Shown: positions 10,854 through 20,178, counted from the first letter of the stretch. The stretch: 64,000 nucleotides of DNA from JACRCT01 sp049841135 (GCA_049841135.1 JASGHK010000002.1:248001-312000), one strand, 5' to 3'. Numbers and translations: made by a program. The notes: generated from the sequence alone by a model not told the origin.

Positions 10854-12047
10854 ATGCACCCGGCCGGACTCATCGGGCTCGGCGGTTACATCCCTGCCAA
10901 GCCCGTCTCGCCTGAGCGCCGCGCCCCACTGGCGCGGTACCTCCGTACGCACAGCCCGCTGCCCGCCGAGTACATCGACCCCATCGAGCAGGGCGTCCTC
11001 CCCGGGACCGTGGTCACCAACCAGAGCGGCTGGGAGAGCCAGCCCTGGTTCCGCGCCTGGTTCGACCGTCTTCCCGAGAAGAAGAAGAAGGATCCGTTTT
11101 CGGGCTCCAAGGAACGCCGCTACGTCCCGTTCGACCCGTACTCGATCGCCCACGCGATCCATCCCCACCGGATGCACTCCTCCGACGCCCAGACCATCGC
11201 GGGCGCGATGGCCATCGTGAGCACGGGAACCGACCCCGACGAGATCGACCTGGTGATGAGCGCGGCGATGTTCCCGGACCGCTCGGCGCCGCTCAACGCC
11301 TGCCTCATCCAGCACAAGCTGGGCCTGAAGAACGCCGGGGCCTACGAGGTCGAGAGCTGCTGCTCCTCCTTCGTCACCATGTGCGAGGTCGCGGCGGCGC
11401 TGGTGGGCGCGGGCATCAAGAACAGAATCCTGCTCGTCTCCGGCTACGTCGGCAGCGCCATCATCGACCCCTCCGAGTACTACAGCCCCTGCGCCGGCGA
11501 TGCGGCGATTGCCGCCATCATGACCCGCGTCCCCGAGGGCTACGGGTACCTGGGCTCCCACTCGACGAGCCACGGCAACCTGCACCAGGCCATCGTCCAG
11601 CACCGCCGCCAGCCATCGCTCCACGTCTACTCGACCTACAGCCCCAGCTACGAGCAGGACTTCGCGACCTTCTACGACCAGAAGCTGTGCAAGGAGGTCG
11701 CGGAGAAGACCCAGGAGTACACCGCCTTCGTGGCCACCGAGGCCCTGCGAAAGGCGAAGCTCACCCCCAAGGACGTCGGCCTGTTCGTCTCGCACCAGCC
11801 CATCGCCTGGGCGCCCCACGCCTGGCGCGAGGCCATCGGCATCCCTGGCGACTGCGCGTTCGAGACCTACGAGCGCTACGCGAACATCGCCTGCGCCTCC
11901 GCGCCCACGAACCTGCTGGAGGCCATCGAGGCCAAGCGCCTCAAGCCCGGCGAGGTCGTCATGATGGCCTCCCCGGGGGCAGGCGAGAACCACATCTGCG
12001 TCCTCGAGCGCGCCACCCCCGAGCTGGTGAAGAACAGCTGGACATGA
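10854..12047 (+). CDS. KAS III-like 3-oxoacyl synthase
   Basis: A 397-residue thiolase-superfamily enzyme of the FabH/KAS III branch. The catalytic Cys is Cys170 in EVESCCSSF, the His is in SHQPIAW (about residue 312) and the Asn in YANIACAS (about residue 345), so the Cys-His-Asn triad looks intact. It is longer than FabH (about 320) because of an insert at residues 20-100 (LPAEYIDPIEQ ... PEKKKKDPFSG ... HPHRMHSSD). It should condense an acyl-CoA or acyl-ACP starter with malonyl-ACP or another acceptor. Its stop overlaps the start of the VOC gene by ATGA, which implies translational coupling. The substrate is unknown; it is not the housekeeping fabH context. Confidence 0.85.
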   Translation: MHPAGLIGLGGYIPAKPVSPERRAPLARYLRTHSPLPAEYIDPIEQGVLPGTVVTNQSGWESQPWFRAWFDRLPEKKKKDPFSGSKERRYVPFDPYSIAHAIHPHRMHSSDAQTIAGAMAIVSTGTDPDEIDLVMSAAMFPDRSAPLNACLIQHKLGLKNAGAYEVESCCSSFVTMCEVAAALVGAGIKNRILLVSGYVGSAIIDPSEYYSPCAGDAAIAAIMTRVPEGYGYLGSHSTSHGNLHQAIVQHRRQPSLHVYSTYSPSYEQDFATFYDQKLCKEVAEKTQEYTAFVATEALRKAKLTPKDVGLFVSHQPIAWAPHAWREAIGIPGDCAFETYERYANIACASAPTNLLEAIEAKRLKPGEVVMMASPGAGENHICVLERATPELVKNSWT

Positions 12048-12526
12048 CGGGCCTGCTTCCAGAGGCGCTGGCCGCCTTCGCCCGCGTCCGACCGCCGCCC
12101 GTCGACGGCCTCGGCCCCATCGACCACCTGGGCGTCAAGGTCCCCGACCTGGAGTCGGTCTGGCCGCAGGTCTCCGAAGCAGGCCTCTCCTGCCCCGTCG
12201 CCCCTTCCGACCACCCCGAGGTCGGACTGCGCGTCGCCTTTCTCCAGGTTGGGCCCTCCGGCGAGCACCAAGGCCTGCCTCCCGTCGAGCTGCTCTGCGT
12301 CCTCTCGCCGCGCTGCCCCCTCGCCGGCGATCGCGACGGCCTGCACCACATCGCCTACCAGGTGGCGGGCGTGCAGGCCCTCTTCAATCGCTACCGCCCC
12401 GACCCTCGCTTCGCCTTCATCGGCGGCGTGCGTCCCGGCGGCCGCGGGCACCTCATCGCCACCTTCCGCCTCGTCGCGGCGCCCGAGGTCGCCTTCGAGC
12501 TCGTCGAGACGGGCCTCACCCCCTGA
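12044..12526 (+). CDS. VOC (glyoxalase/epimerase-fold) protein
   Basis: A 160-residue protein of the vicinal-oxygen-chelate fold. Candidate metal ligands are the His in IDHLGVKV (about residue 29), the Glu in VELLCVLSP, the His in LHHIAYQV and the Glu in AFELVETG. This pattern is that of methylmalonyl-CoA epimerase, glyoxalase or ring-forming enzymes. The ATG lies inside the stop of the KAS III gene (ATGA). In this operon it probably modifies the condensation product (epimerisation, isomerisation or cyclisation), which is inference. Confidence 0.78.
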   Translation: MTGLLPEALAAFARVRPPPVDGLGPIDHLGVKVPDLESVWPQVSEAGLSCPVAPSDHPEVGLRVAFLQVGPSGEHQGLPPVELLCVLSPRCPLAGDRDGLHHIAYQVAGVQALFNRYRPDPRFAFIGGVRPGGRGHLIATFRLVAAPEVAFELVETGLTP

Positions 12527-12554
12527 CCCCCTCTCCGGCTTCGCGGAGAGGGGG
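12527..12554 (+). terminator. GC-rich hairpin after the VOC gene
   Basis: A perfect 11-bp stem (12527-12537 with 12544-12554) has loop GCTTCG and starts right after the VOC stop. There is no T-tract, so it may be an attenuator or mRNA-stability hairpin rather than a full terminator. Confidence 0.45.
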
Positions 12555-12638
12555 AACTCGGTTCCTGGCTCCGAGGTCGCCTCCCCCTTCTCGTCGCGCC
12601 ACATTTCCCAACCCCACCCCCCATCGCTGGAGGAAACC

Positions 12639-14315
12639 GTGACCATCCCGGTGAACATCGCGGGCGTCGGCACCTACTTCCCGCCCACCATCAAGAAGAG
12701 CGCCGAGTTCGACTGCGTGGCCGCCGGCGTCGACCCGCAGTGGGTCAAGGACTGCGGCGTCGACGAGCGCCGTTGGGCGGCCCCCGAGGAGTCGATCGTC
12801 GACCTCGGCTACCACGCCGCGCGCCGCGCCCTCGCCAACGCCCGCCTCGGCCCCGACCAGATCGACGGCCTCTTCCTCGTCTCCAGCACGCTGCAGCCAG
12901 GGCTGATCGTCCCCAGCGGAGCCGCGAAGCTGCAGCACAAGCTGGGCATCACCAAGGGCACCGCGACGCTCCTGCTCGAGACCTGCTGTGGCTCGCTGAT
13001 GGCCATGGACCTCGCCGCGTCGGCGATCGCGTCGGGCCGTGCAGTCAACGTCCTCGTCGTCGCCGCCGAGACCTTCTCGAAGACCTTCAACCCCACCAAC
13101 CCCATGACCTTCAAGATCGGCATGGGCATGGGGGACGGCGCCGGCGCGGTCGTCCTCACGGGTTCGCCCGACCTCCCCAACGGCCTGGTCGCGAGCTGGC
13201 TCAAGACCAGCGGGAGCTTCCAGAGCGGGCTGGGCATGCGCCCCGACGTCGCCGGCCCCGAGGGCGAGAAGCGGGCCGGCCTCTTCTTCGGCTTCAGCCG
13301 CCTCCCGCCCAGCTCGAACGGCAAGCCCCTGCCTCCGTCCGAGGCCATCAAGGAGATCAAGAGCTTCACCATCACCAACCTCCCCGCGGCCCTCGACAAC
13401 GCCAAGAAGAAGGCGGGGCTCGGCGCCAAGGGGGTCGACTTCTACGTCCTGCACCAGCCCAGCCGGCCGTTCGTCGAGGCCTGGAAGAAGAAGGCGCGCA
13501 TCCCGGCCGCGAAGACCCTGGACACCCTCAAGACGCTGGGCAACCTCTCCTCCGTCTCCGTCCTCGCCAACCTCGACATGGCCTACCAGACCGGGCGCCT
13601 GAAGCCCGGCTCCACCGTGGCCCTGGCGGCCATCGGCGAGGGCTGCTCCTGGGGCTCCATGATCTGGACGTGGCGCCTCGCTCCCGACGCCCAGCACCGC
13701 TCGCTCCTCGAGGAGCCCAAGCCCGCGCTGGCCGACCGCCTCGTCAACATCGAGCGCTACTCGATGATCGACCTCTGGGAGAAGCACATCCTCCCCGGGA
13801 CCAAGGACCGCTACCGCCACGAAGAGCTGTTCAACGACTTCGTCCCCAGCATGGCGGTCTTCGAGGGCGTCCCCCTCCAGGCGGCCTACGACTTCCTGGC
13901 CCAGACGGAGAACATGGCGCTCTGGACCATGTCCATGCGCAACGTCCGCCCCTTCCGCAAGGACCTCTACATCGCCGACGAGACGGCCACCCCGACCGGC
14001 CGGGTCTACATCCAGACGCTCGCCGATCCGCGGGCCAAGACCATCGGCTGGAACTGCAGCCACGACGACCCCGAGCAACTCTGGATCTGCTACCGCGGGC
14101 TGCTCGTCGACGCTCAACGCACCCTCGGCCGCCCTGGCACCGCCTTCTTCTGGACCAACTTCTTCCACGAGCGGATCCGCCAGGACCCCATGCTCTCCAT
14201 GGGCTTCAAGGCCATGTACGCGGCGCACAAGGTGGAGATCGAGAACCTCAAGATGATCCTCGAGGACCGCTTCGCGAAGCCTGCAAAGCCAAGTCCCGCC
14301 CGCGCACGCAGGTGA
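12639..14315 (+). CDS. KAS III-like synthase fused to a START/SRPBCC-like domain
   Basis: 558 residues from GTG 12639, chosen for GGAGGA seven bases upstream. Residues 1-345 are a KAS III-like domain: Cys117 in LETCCGSL, His in LHQPSRPF and Asn in TLGNLSSVS, with glycine-rich GIGMGMGDGAGAVVL. After a linker, residues about 400-545 form a START/SRPBCC-like hydrophobic-cavity domain (PLQAAYDFLAQTENMALWTMS, GRVYIQTLADPRAKTIGW). In polyketide systems this fold serves as aromatase/cyclase or lipid carrier (family knowledge). Its closest visible relatives are the two repeats of the exported protein at 16169-17401. The fusion suggests that condensation and cyclisation or product hand-off are coupled. 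Confidence 0.82.
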   Translation: MTIPVNIAGVGTYFPPTIKKSAEFDCVAAGVDPQWVKDCGVDERRWAAPEESIVDLGYHAARRALANARLGPDQIDGLFLVSSTLQPGLIVPSGAAKLQHKLGITKGTATLLLETCCGSLMAMDLAASAIASGRAVNVLVVAAETFSKTFNPTNPMTFKIGMGMGDGAGAVVLTGSPDLPNGLVASWLKTSGSFQSGLGMRPDVAGPEGEKRAGLFFGFSRLPPSSNGKPLPPSEAIKEIKSFTITNLPAALDNAKKKAGLGAKGVDFYVLHQPSRPFVEAWKKKARIPAAKTLDTLKTLGNLSSVSVLANLDMAYQTGRLKPGSTVALAAIGEGCSWGSMIWTWRLAPDAQHRSLLEEPKPALADRLVNIERYSMIDLWEKHILPGTKDRYRHEELFNDFVPSMAVFEGVPLQAAYDFLAQTENMALWTMSMRNVRPFRKDLYIADETATPTGRVYIQTLADPRAKTIGWNCSHDDPEQLWICYRGLLVDAQRTLGRPGTAFFWTNFFHERIRQDPMLSMGFKAMYAAHKVEIENLKMILEDRFAKPAKPSPARARR

Positions 14316-14421
14316 GGGCCTCGGCCGCGAGCGGCAGATTGACGATCGCCGGGGAGTACCTGTTGCGCAGCGGCAGGTACATCGACTGCTCGCAGGCCTT
14401 GTGGCGAAAGGTCGTCCGCCA
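14264..14421. repeat. Direct repeat copy A (left of the IS)
   Basis: Runs from the last codons of the KAS-START gene into a degenerate 3' gene end. It aligns with 16086-16293 with scattered substitutions and two deletions of roughly 25-30 bases. Shared blocks include ACCGCTTCGCGAAGCC, GTGAGGGCCTCG and GGCCTTGTGGCG. The two copies bracket the insertion sequence. Confidence 0.7.
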
Positions 14422-14425
14422 TCGA
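14310..14425 (-). pseudogene. C-terminal remnant of a START-domain gene
   Basis: Minus-strand translation gives TTFRHKACEQ, then MYLPLRNRYSPAIVNL. The intact gene at 16169-17401 ends with TTFRHKAYET, then KYLPVRNKYSAANVKL. A short deletion separates the two blocks and the normal stop region is lost. Nothing upstream of this piece survives, because the insertion sequence starts about 60 bases further on. It is therefore the dead end of a second copy of the exported START protein gene. Confidence 0.7.
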
Positions 14426-14488
14426 GAGCGTCTCGAGGGCCAGATTGAGAACGGGTGTAGATCCTGAGATTCATTAGTTAAATTAGGA

Positions 14489-15955
14489 TTATGCGGCTTT
14501 TGCCAGATGTGGCGTGGCGGGCGCTGGTTGGGCTGCCAAAGCGATCTCTGGAAGCTGTCCGAGATGGCGCACGAAGTCCTGCCACATCCCGTTGACCAGG
14601 ATGCAGCGTAGGTGCAGCACCCGCTCTGCCCGTTCGCGGCCCCAGTGCATCCCCGGGCCATCGAGGCGTAGGCCCACGACGTTGCGCGCTGCCCCTTCCA
14701 CCGCTCCGGTGGCTATGTCCAGGTCGTCCTTGCGCAGTTCGGCGTAGCGCATTCGGTCTCGGTGTTCCTCGAAGTGGTCGATCGCTCGGCACAGTCGCCG
14801 GCGCTTGAACTTGTTGCCCGGCCCCGTCTTGGGCGTGCCTTCGAGCCGCTGCTTGAGTTCGCCGAGGATCGCCCCGATCGCCCCGCGTCGCAGCCTCGTG
14901 GTCTGTCGCGCCACCCATGCCTCCAACTCGGCGCTGTACTCGGGGTGGAAGCAGGTGCCCACGTCCCAGAGTCTCTCGACGATGTGGTGCCAGTCGATGC
15001 ACACCTCCGCTTGCGCGAGGTGCTTGAGCTGGCCGCGCCAGATGTGCTCCGAGCCGTCCGCCAAGAACAGCGTCCGCTTCTGGCCATAGCCCCGTTTGTC
15101 GGCCTCGTGCCTGAGCCAGGCGAACAGCGCCTCATGGCTATCGAAGGTGCCGATCACTCGCTTGTTGATCGGCCCCTCGTAGCCGTTCTTCGTTCGGCGC
15201 AAGGTGTAGATGACACCGAGCACAGCCATCTTTGCGTTCTTGGCCTTCTTGCCCACCGAGCGCCGCTTCGGCTTGGGCCATCTTCGCTTGCTGGCCCTTC
15301 GAGCCGTCCGGCCCGAGACCTCCTCACGCTCGTGGGGCCGCGACCGTCGCCGGCACGTCTCGGGCGAGAGCATCGGCGCGCCTTTGGCGTCGACCTGGAT
15401 GACGAGGATCTCGCCCTCGCCATCCGGCGCGGGCGCCTGCTCGAGGAAGTTGCGAGCCTCGGATCCGATCGCGTCCACCATTCGAAGGACCGCTCGGGGG
15501 CTGGGAGCCCACTCGTACGTCTCGCGAAAGTTCTGGCGTGCGTTGGCGAACGCCAGCTGCGCGCAGAGGCGAGTCATCGCCGTCACCGTCCCTAGGCTGA
15601 AGCCGCCGCACAGCCCCAACTCGCGGTCGACCGGCAAGTCACGTGCGGCACGCCGGTTAGACGCATCGACCCCCGTCGGGCGCTCGAACCGAACCTTGCC
15701 GAACCGGGTCCCCAGCTCAGAATCTCGGCAGGGCCCCAACAACCAGTGGCGCCCATCGTGCTCGTATTCCGAAGCGCGCGGCCGAGCGGCGCGGACCACC
15801 AGGTAGAGGCCAACCGCGGCACGACCGAGCGCCAGCAACGCGCTCCACAACTGCGACTCGAAGTCCGCCAGCCGCTCTGATCGGCCCTCCGCCAACTGGG
15901 TCACGATGTCAGCGGCCTGCTGGACCTCGACCCGCGCCTCCTGAATACTCCGCAC
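14489..15955 (-). CDS. ISKra4-family transposase
   Basis: A 488-residue DDE transposase. The C-terminal catalytic region shows VIQVDAKGAPML, a basic stretch (RRWPKPKRRSVGKKAK), LFLADGSEHIWR, CIDWHHIVERLWD and the tail LRLDGPGMHWGRERAERVLHLRCILVNGMW. These are hallmarks of ISKra4 transposases, and the length is normal for the family. The frame is intact, so the copy may be active. The stop codon lies inside the left candidate inverted repeat, as is common for compact IS elements. Confidence 0.85.
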   Translation of the reverse strand: MRSIQEARVEVQQAADIVTQLAEGRSERLADFESQLWSALLALGRAAVGLYLVVRAARPRASEYEHDGRHWLLGPCRDSELGTRFGKVRFERPTGVDASNRRAARDLPVDRELGLCGGFSLGTVTAMTRLCAQLAFANARQNFRETYEWAPSPRAVLRMVDAIGSEARNFLEQAPAPDGEGEILVIQVDAKGAPMLSPETCRRRSRPHEREEVSGRTARRASKRRWPKPKRRSVGKKAKNAKMAVLGVIYTLRRTKNGYEGPINKRVIGTFDSHEALFAWLRHEADKRGYGQKRTLFLADGSEHIWRGQLKHLAQAEVCIDWHHIVERLWDVGTCFHPEYSAELEAWVARQTTRLRRGAIGAILGELKQRLEGTPKTGPGNKFKRRRLCRAIDHFEEHRDRMRYAELRKDDLDIATGAVEGAARNVVGLRLDGPGMHWGRERAERVLHLRCILVNGMWQDFVRHLGQLPEIALAAQPAPATPHLAKAA

Positions 15956-15960
15956 CGGAG

Positions 15961-16014
15961 CCTCTCTTGTTCGGGTTTCTCTTCTCGCAAAAGCGATTAT
16001 CCGAACGAGAGAGG
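15961..16014. repeat. 14-bp inverted repeat at the IS right end
   Basis: CCTCTCTTGTTCGG (15961-15974) pairs with CCGAACGAGAGAGG (16001-16014) with one mismatch around a 26-base loop. It lies just upstream of the transposase start and could be a transposase-binding or promoter-control hairpin. Confidence 0.55.
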
Positions 16015-16085
16015 CCTCCTTCCACGACTAACTCCCGCGCTTCCCGAGGGGCGGGCGCTCGGTAACCTGGGAACTACGCCCATTG

Positions 16086-16293
16086 AGAACCGCTTCGCGA
16101 AGCCCGCAAGGCGAAGCCCCCACCCGCGCTCGCGGGTGAGGGCCTCGAAGTGAAGCTCGACTACTCGATCACTCGTCCGCGAGCAGCAGCTTGACGTTCG
16201 CCGCGGAGTACTTGTTGCGCACCGGCAGGTACTTCCACTGCTCGGCCAGCTCGGCGTTGGTCTCGTAGGCCTTGTGGCGGAAGGTCGTCCACA
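16086..16293. repeat. Direct repeat copy B (right of the IS)
   Basis: Begins with a stretch matching the last codons of the KAS-START gene (AACCGCTTCGCGAAGCC), now without its gene. It then passes a GC hairpin (ACCCGCG / CGCGGGT near 16121-16137) and runs into the 3' end of the intact START gene. It matches copy A at 14264-14421. Confidence 0.7.
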
Positions 16294-17401
16294 CCACCAC
16301 CGAGCCCGGCTTGCCGACGGTGTCCATGCCGTCCATCACGCGGATCGAGGAGGTCATGAACTTGGTGTGGCCGAACTCGTGGATGTAGCGCGAGTTGGTC
16401 ATCCGGATGTCGAGCGTGCGGCTCTCCTCGTCGAGGTCCGTGTCGGCGCTGAGCAGCCCGACGGGCGAGAGGGTCTCGAGGGCCAGGAAGTCATCGCCGA
16501 AGGGCATCACGCCGCGGGTCGACACGGTCCAGCGGTCCATGTTGCGCACGTTCTTCAGGTACGCCCAGGCCTGATCGACCGGAACGTCGAGGACGTAGAA
16601 GTGGCTGCTGATGAAGCCGCCGTACAGGTCCTCCCACTTGACCGTCGGCTTGATGCCGCTCATGACCATGTTCCAGATGGACATGGGGTCGGAGGTGTGG
16701 AGGTTGACGAGGCCGAGCTGAGCCATGATCTCGGGGGTGATCTCGCCGGTGTTGCCCGCGTGCCGCCACTTCATGATGGCGATGGCGTTGTCGCGCTCAC
16801 GGGCGTGGGCGATGCGCATGCCCAGGAAGCCGGCGTACATGACCGGATCGGCCTCGAAGTTGGCGTGGCCGAAGTTCACCCAGTCCAGGATCACGCCCGG
16901 CTTGCCCATGTACTTCTGCGCGTCGAGGACACGCACGTAGTAGTGCATCCAGATGTCGTCGGCCGACTTGCCAACCCACCAATCGACCGTCTTGGTCTCG
17001 GGGTGCTTCTCCTCGGTGATGTAGACCATCCCGAACGGCGGCAGCGGTTCCGGCGCCGCGTAGCGATTGCGGCCGTTGTAGGTCCCCATCGGCACGAAGT
17101 CGTACTCCGACATCGTCCAGAGCTTGAGGTTGTAGATGTTCTCCATGAAGTTGTACGCCTCATCGACGGTCAGGTCCGGGATGTAGGCGTTGACGTCGAC
17201 GAACTGGCCAAAGGCGTCGGTCCAGGGGATCTCGGGAGTGTAGCCGTCCTCGATCAGCTGCTTCAGGTCCTGCTTGGAATACGTGTCGACCGACACGATC
17301 CCATCCGGCAGCGGATTGTGCTTGCAGGCATTGGCCTGCGAGGGCATCGCGCCCAGGCACATCGCGACGGCGACCAACGTCCCCAGATGCCTCGCCAACA
17401 T
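16169..17401 (-). CDS. Exported protein with two START/SRPBCC-like domains
   Basis: 410 residues from ATG 17401, chosen for GGGAGG five bases upstream and a clean signal peptide (LGTLVAVAMCLGAMPSQANA, cleavage before CKHN); the frame is open further upstream. Two homologous domains follow: residues about 50-200 (DEAYNFMENIYNLKLWTMS, KTVDWWVG) and about 250-400 (DQAWAYLKNVRNMDRWTVS, RTLDIRMTN). Both share LW/RWT, a Pro-rich strand and a C-terminal W-x-x-F/FxH block with the C-terminal domain of the KAS-START protein. Inference: a periplasmic lipid or polyketide carrier or cyclase for the product of the neighbouring operon. It lies downstream of iorAB on the same strand, 268 bases away. Confidence 0.72.
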   Translation of the reverse strand: MLARHLGTLVAVAMCLGAMPSQANACKHNPLPDGIVSVDTYSKQDLKQLIEDGYTPEIPWTDAFGQFVDVNAYIPDLTVDEAYNFMENIYNLKLWTMSEYDFVPMGTYNGRNRYAAPEPLPPFGMVYITEEKHPETKTVDWWVGKSADDIWMHYYVRVLDAQKYMGKPGVILDWVNFGHANFEADPVMYAGFLGMRIAHARERDNAIAIMKWRHAGNTGEITPEIMAQLGLVNLHTSDPMSIWNMVMSGIKPTVKWEDLYGGFISSHFYVLDVPVDQAWAYLKNVRNMDRWTVSTRGVMPFGDDFLALETLSPVGLLSADTDLDEESRTLDIRMTNSRYIHEFGHTKFMTSSIRVMDGMDTVGKPGSVVVWTTFRHKAYETNAELAEQWKYLPVRNKYSAANVKLLLADE

Positions 17402-17669
17402 GTGTCCTCCCTTGCTTCGAACGGGATGCCCAAAAACGACAAAACCTGCCATCGCCGACGATTCGGCGAGACAGGTCCGTTCCTGGTTCATCCTCTTGGC
17501 AGCCATGGCCTTCCCTTCACAGGGTCCACAGGCTTTGCGCTCCGCAGACTTCGCGGATTGCCTTTTTCAAGTGTTGCGGCGAGCACGATACCCGATTGGG
17601 ATCAAGACGTCAAATTGATGACGCATGCGCTGGGGCCGCGACCACCCGGGCCGGGGCCATCGGACGCCA
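17402..17669. other. Intergenic region before the START gene
   Basis: 268 bases between the iorAB stop and the exported START gene. AT-richer stretches near 17565-17625 (TTTTTCAAG, CAAATTGATGACG) make a promoter for the START gene likely, but no clear -35/-10 pair can be fixed. Confidence 0.4.
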
Positions 17670-20178
17670 TCACCGCCGGTAAACGGCGTCCCGACCGCTC
17701 TGGAAAGCGGCCAGGTTGACGCGTGCGCTGGTCTCGGAGGGAGAGCAGTCCACGAGCGCTCGTTGCCACAGCGCCAAGGGGAAGGACTTGAGCGGCTCGA
17801 GCGTCGAGAGCGCGCCGAGCATCACCACGTTGCTCGTGCGGCCCGCGGGATCTCCGAGGGACTGCGCCACCGCGAGGGCATCGAGCTCGGCGACCTCGAC
17901 TCCCTCCAGCGCAGCGCGCACCGCGTCGTGCGCCGGGTACTGCTCGGCCTTGGCGCGCGAGGGCAGGATGCGGGTCCGGCTGAGGGCCACTCGGCCAGAA
18001 GGCTTGAGCAGCTCCAGGAAGCCGGGCCGCAGCAGCTCCGACTCCTCCAGCGCAACCAGCACGTCCACGGTGCCCGGCGCGAAGACCGGGGAGAAGACCT
18101 CGCCGCAGCCGAAGCTGCTCTCCACCGCGCCTCCCAGCTGCGCCATCCCGTGCGTCTCACCCTTGAGGATTCGACCGTAGCCCGCCTGCCGGGCCACCTC
18201 GGCCAGCACCTTGCCCAGGAAAAGGTTTCCCTGCCCGCCGACGCCACGGATGGCGACGCGGATCGCCGGCACCCGCTCCACGCTCGGCGGAGCCTCGAAT
18301 GCGGGCAAGGGCGGCAGCACCCCGCGGGGTTCTGCGCCCTTGGCGGCTGCCGCCCGCTCGACGATGGCGTCGCTGTGGCACCGCTGGACGCAGGTCCCCT
18401 CCTCGCCACCGCACCCGGAGCACAGGCTCGTGAATCGCGGATAGCCGCGCTCGTCCTTCTCGATCCCCGGGCAGATCAGGCAGAGGTTGCACTTCTTGCA
18501 CGCCTCTTCGGCGATGGCGTAGCGCGCGACCCGCTCCGCGCCCGGCACCTCCTGGATGCACTGCCCGCGCACGACCACGACCGTGAACGCACCCTTGGCG
18601 GCGCCCTCCAGCGCCTCGACCAGCGTCTTCTCGATCGCCTTGAGATCGAACGCGTCGACCACCACCACGCTCGCCCCTTCGGCCTCCAGCGCCCGCACCA
18701 GGTCGAACTTCACCGGCGCGCCTTGGAGGTTCCGCCCGCTGCTCGGCGCCGGCTGTCCGCCGGTCATGGCCGTGAGCCGGTTGTCGAGGACCACCTTCAC
18801 CCCGGGGACGCCGCGGAAGACCGCGTTGCGCGTCGCGTCCAGGCCGGAGTGGCACTCCGTCGAGTCGCCCAGCACCGAGAGGACCTTCGGCGCCAGCGAA
18901 GGCTCGGCCAGCACCGCGCCCTGCCGCTCCCCGTCCGAGGCGCCCATGCAGGTGCAGCTGTCGATGGCGTCGAGGAAGTAGAGCAGCGTGTTGCAGCCGA
19001 TGTCTCCGAACGAGGTGAGCACCCGCCCCTGCTTGCGCAGCTTCTGCACCGCCAGGCCGAAGGCGCGATAGGGGCAGCCCGCGCAGATCTCCGGTGGCCG
19101 CTGCAGCGCCGCCGGCGTCGACGCGCTCCGCGCCCTCGCCGGCCGCTCCTTCAAGCCCAGGTGGCGGCCCACGGTCTCGGGCGTCCACTCCGTCGACGGG
19201 TCGGCCTCCTCCCGCGCCTGGACCGCCAGCCCCATCGCCCGCAGCTCTTCCTCCACGAAGCGCAGCCCGTCCCCCAGCACCACGATGGGCCCGCTCAGCC
19301 CGGCGGCGAAGCGCTTCAACAGCTCCCGCGGCAGCGGGTAGGTCATCCCCAGCGAGAGCACCGACGGCCGGACCGGCAGCGCCTCCCAGACGTCGCGCAG
19401 GTGGAGCTCGCAGGCCCCGTGCACCACCACGCCCAGCGACCGGTCGTGCCACTCCACGCGGTTGAGCGGCGCGCGCTCCGCGAAGGCCGTCAATCCGGCC
19501 AGTCGCTCGGTGACGATCGACCGGTAGCTGGCCTTGGCGATGGCCGGCAGGTTCATGAACCGCCGGAAGTCCTGCGCCACCTTCAGCCGCGGCACCTTCG
19601 CCACGGGCCCCAGCGACACCAACCCCTCGGAGTGGCAGAGGATCCCGCTCGCCAGCACCGCCACCGGCGTACGGAACTCGCGCGCCAGGCGAGCCGCCAG
19701 CGGAGCGGCCTCGTACATCTCCCTGGTGGTCGCGCGGCTCGAGCACGGGGACGAAACAGCTCTTGAGGAAGTAGCGCGGGTCGAACAGGTACTGGGTCGA
19801 GCTCGGGGTGAAGTCCGAGGCCACGTAGAGCACCAGCCCACCGCGCTCGGCGGTCATCCCCGCGGCGGAGGCCACGACGTCCCCGGCCTGGAACAGCCCG
19901 GGGATCTTCATCGTCACCACCGCGTCGTCGCCGACCATGGTGTGGCCCAGCCCCACCGCCACCGCCACCGCCTCGTTGACCGACCAGCCGACGTGCATCC
20001 GGTCCTGCAGGGAACGCAGGCCCTTGTCGATCACCTCGGTCGAGGGCGTGCCCGGGTATCCGTCCGCGGCGTGGATCCCCCCGCGCGCGCAGCCCACCGC
20101 GAACGCGAGATTGCCCTGCAGGACGGCGCCCTCGCCCTCTTTCGCCTCGGCCAGCTCGACCACCCGGTTCTTAGCCAT
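17670..20178 (-). CDS. iorAB: Indolepyruvate:ferredoxin oxidoreductase, IorA-IorB fusion (frameshift near 19735)
   Basis: Oxidatively decarboxylates aryl-pyruvates to aryl-acetyl-CoA using TPP and ferredoxin. The IorA part shows GNLAFAVGCARGGI, the GYPGTPSTEV start region, GDIGCNTL and DNRLTAMTGGQ (TPP site) and a ferredoxin-like Cys cluster (CKKCNLCLICPG, then CSGCGG ... CVQRC). It runs without a break into IorB (IRGVGGQGNLFLGKVLAEVA, GETHGMAQLGGAVESSF). In many genomes these are two genes; here they are one chain of about 835 residues. The frame breaks once between FVPVLE and ATTREMYEAA; removing one base near 19731-19745 restores it. Divergent from hisC. Confidence 0.88.

Larger units (their letters stand above)
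14470..16014 (-). mobile_element. ISKra4-like insertion sequence (ends approximate)
   Basis: One transposase gene fills the element. Candidate imperfect terminal inverted repeats are GGATTATGCGGCTTTTGC (14486-14503) and GCAAAAGCGATTATCC (15987-16002). A second, near-perfect 14-bp inverted pair (15961-15974 and 16001-16014) surrounds the right end. No clear target-site duplication was found. The flanking DNA is an imperfect direct repeat of a gene junction. Confidence 0.65.
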
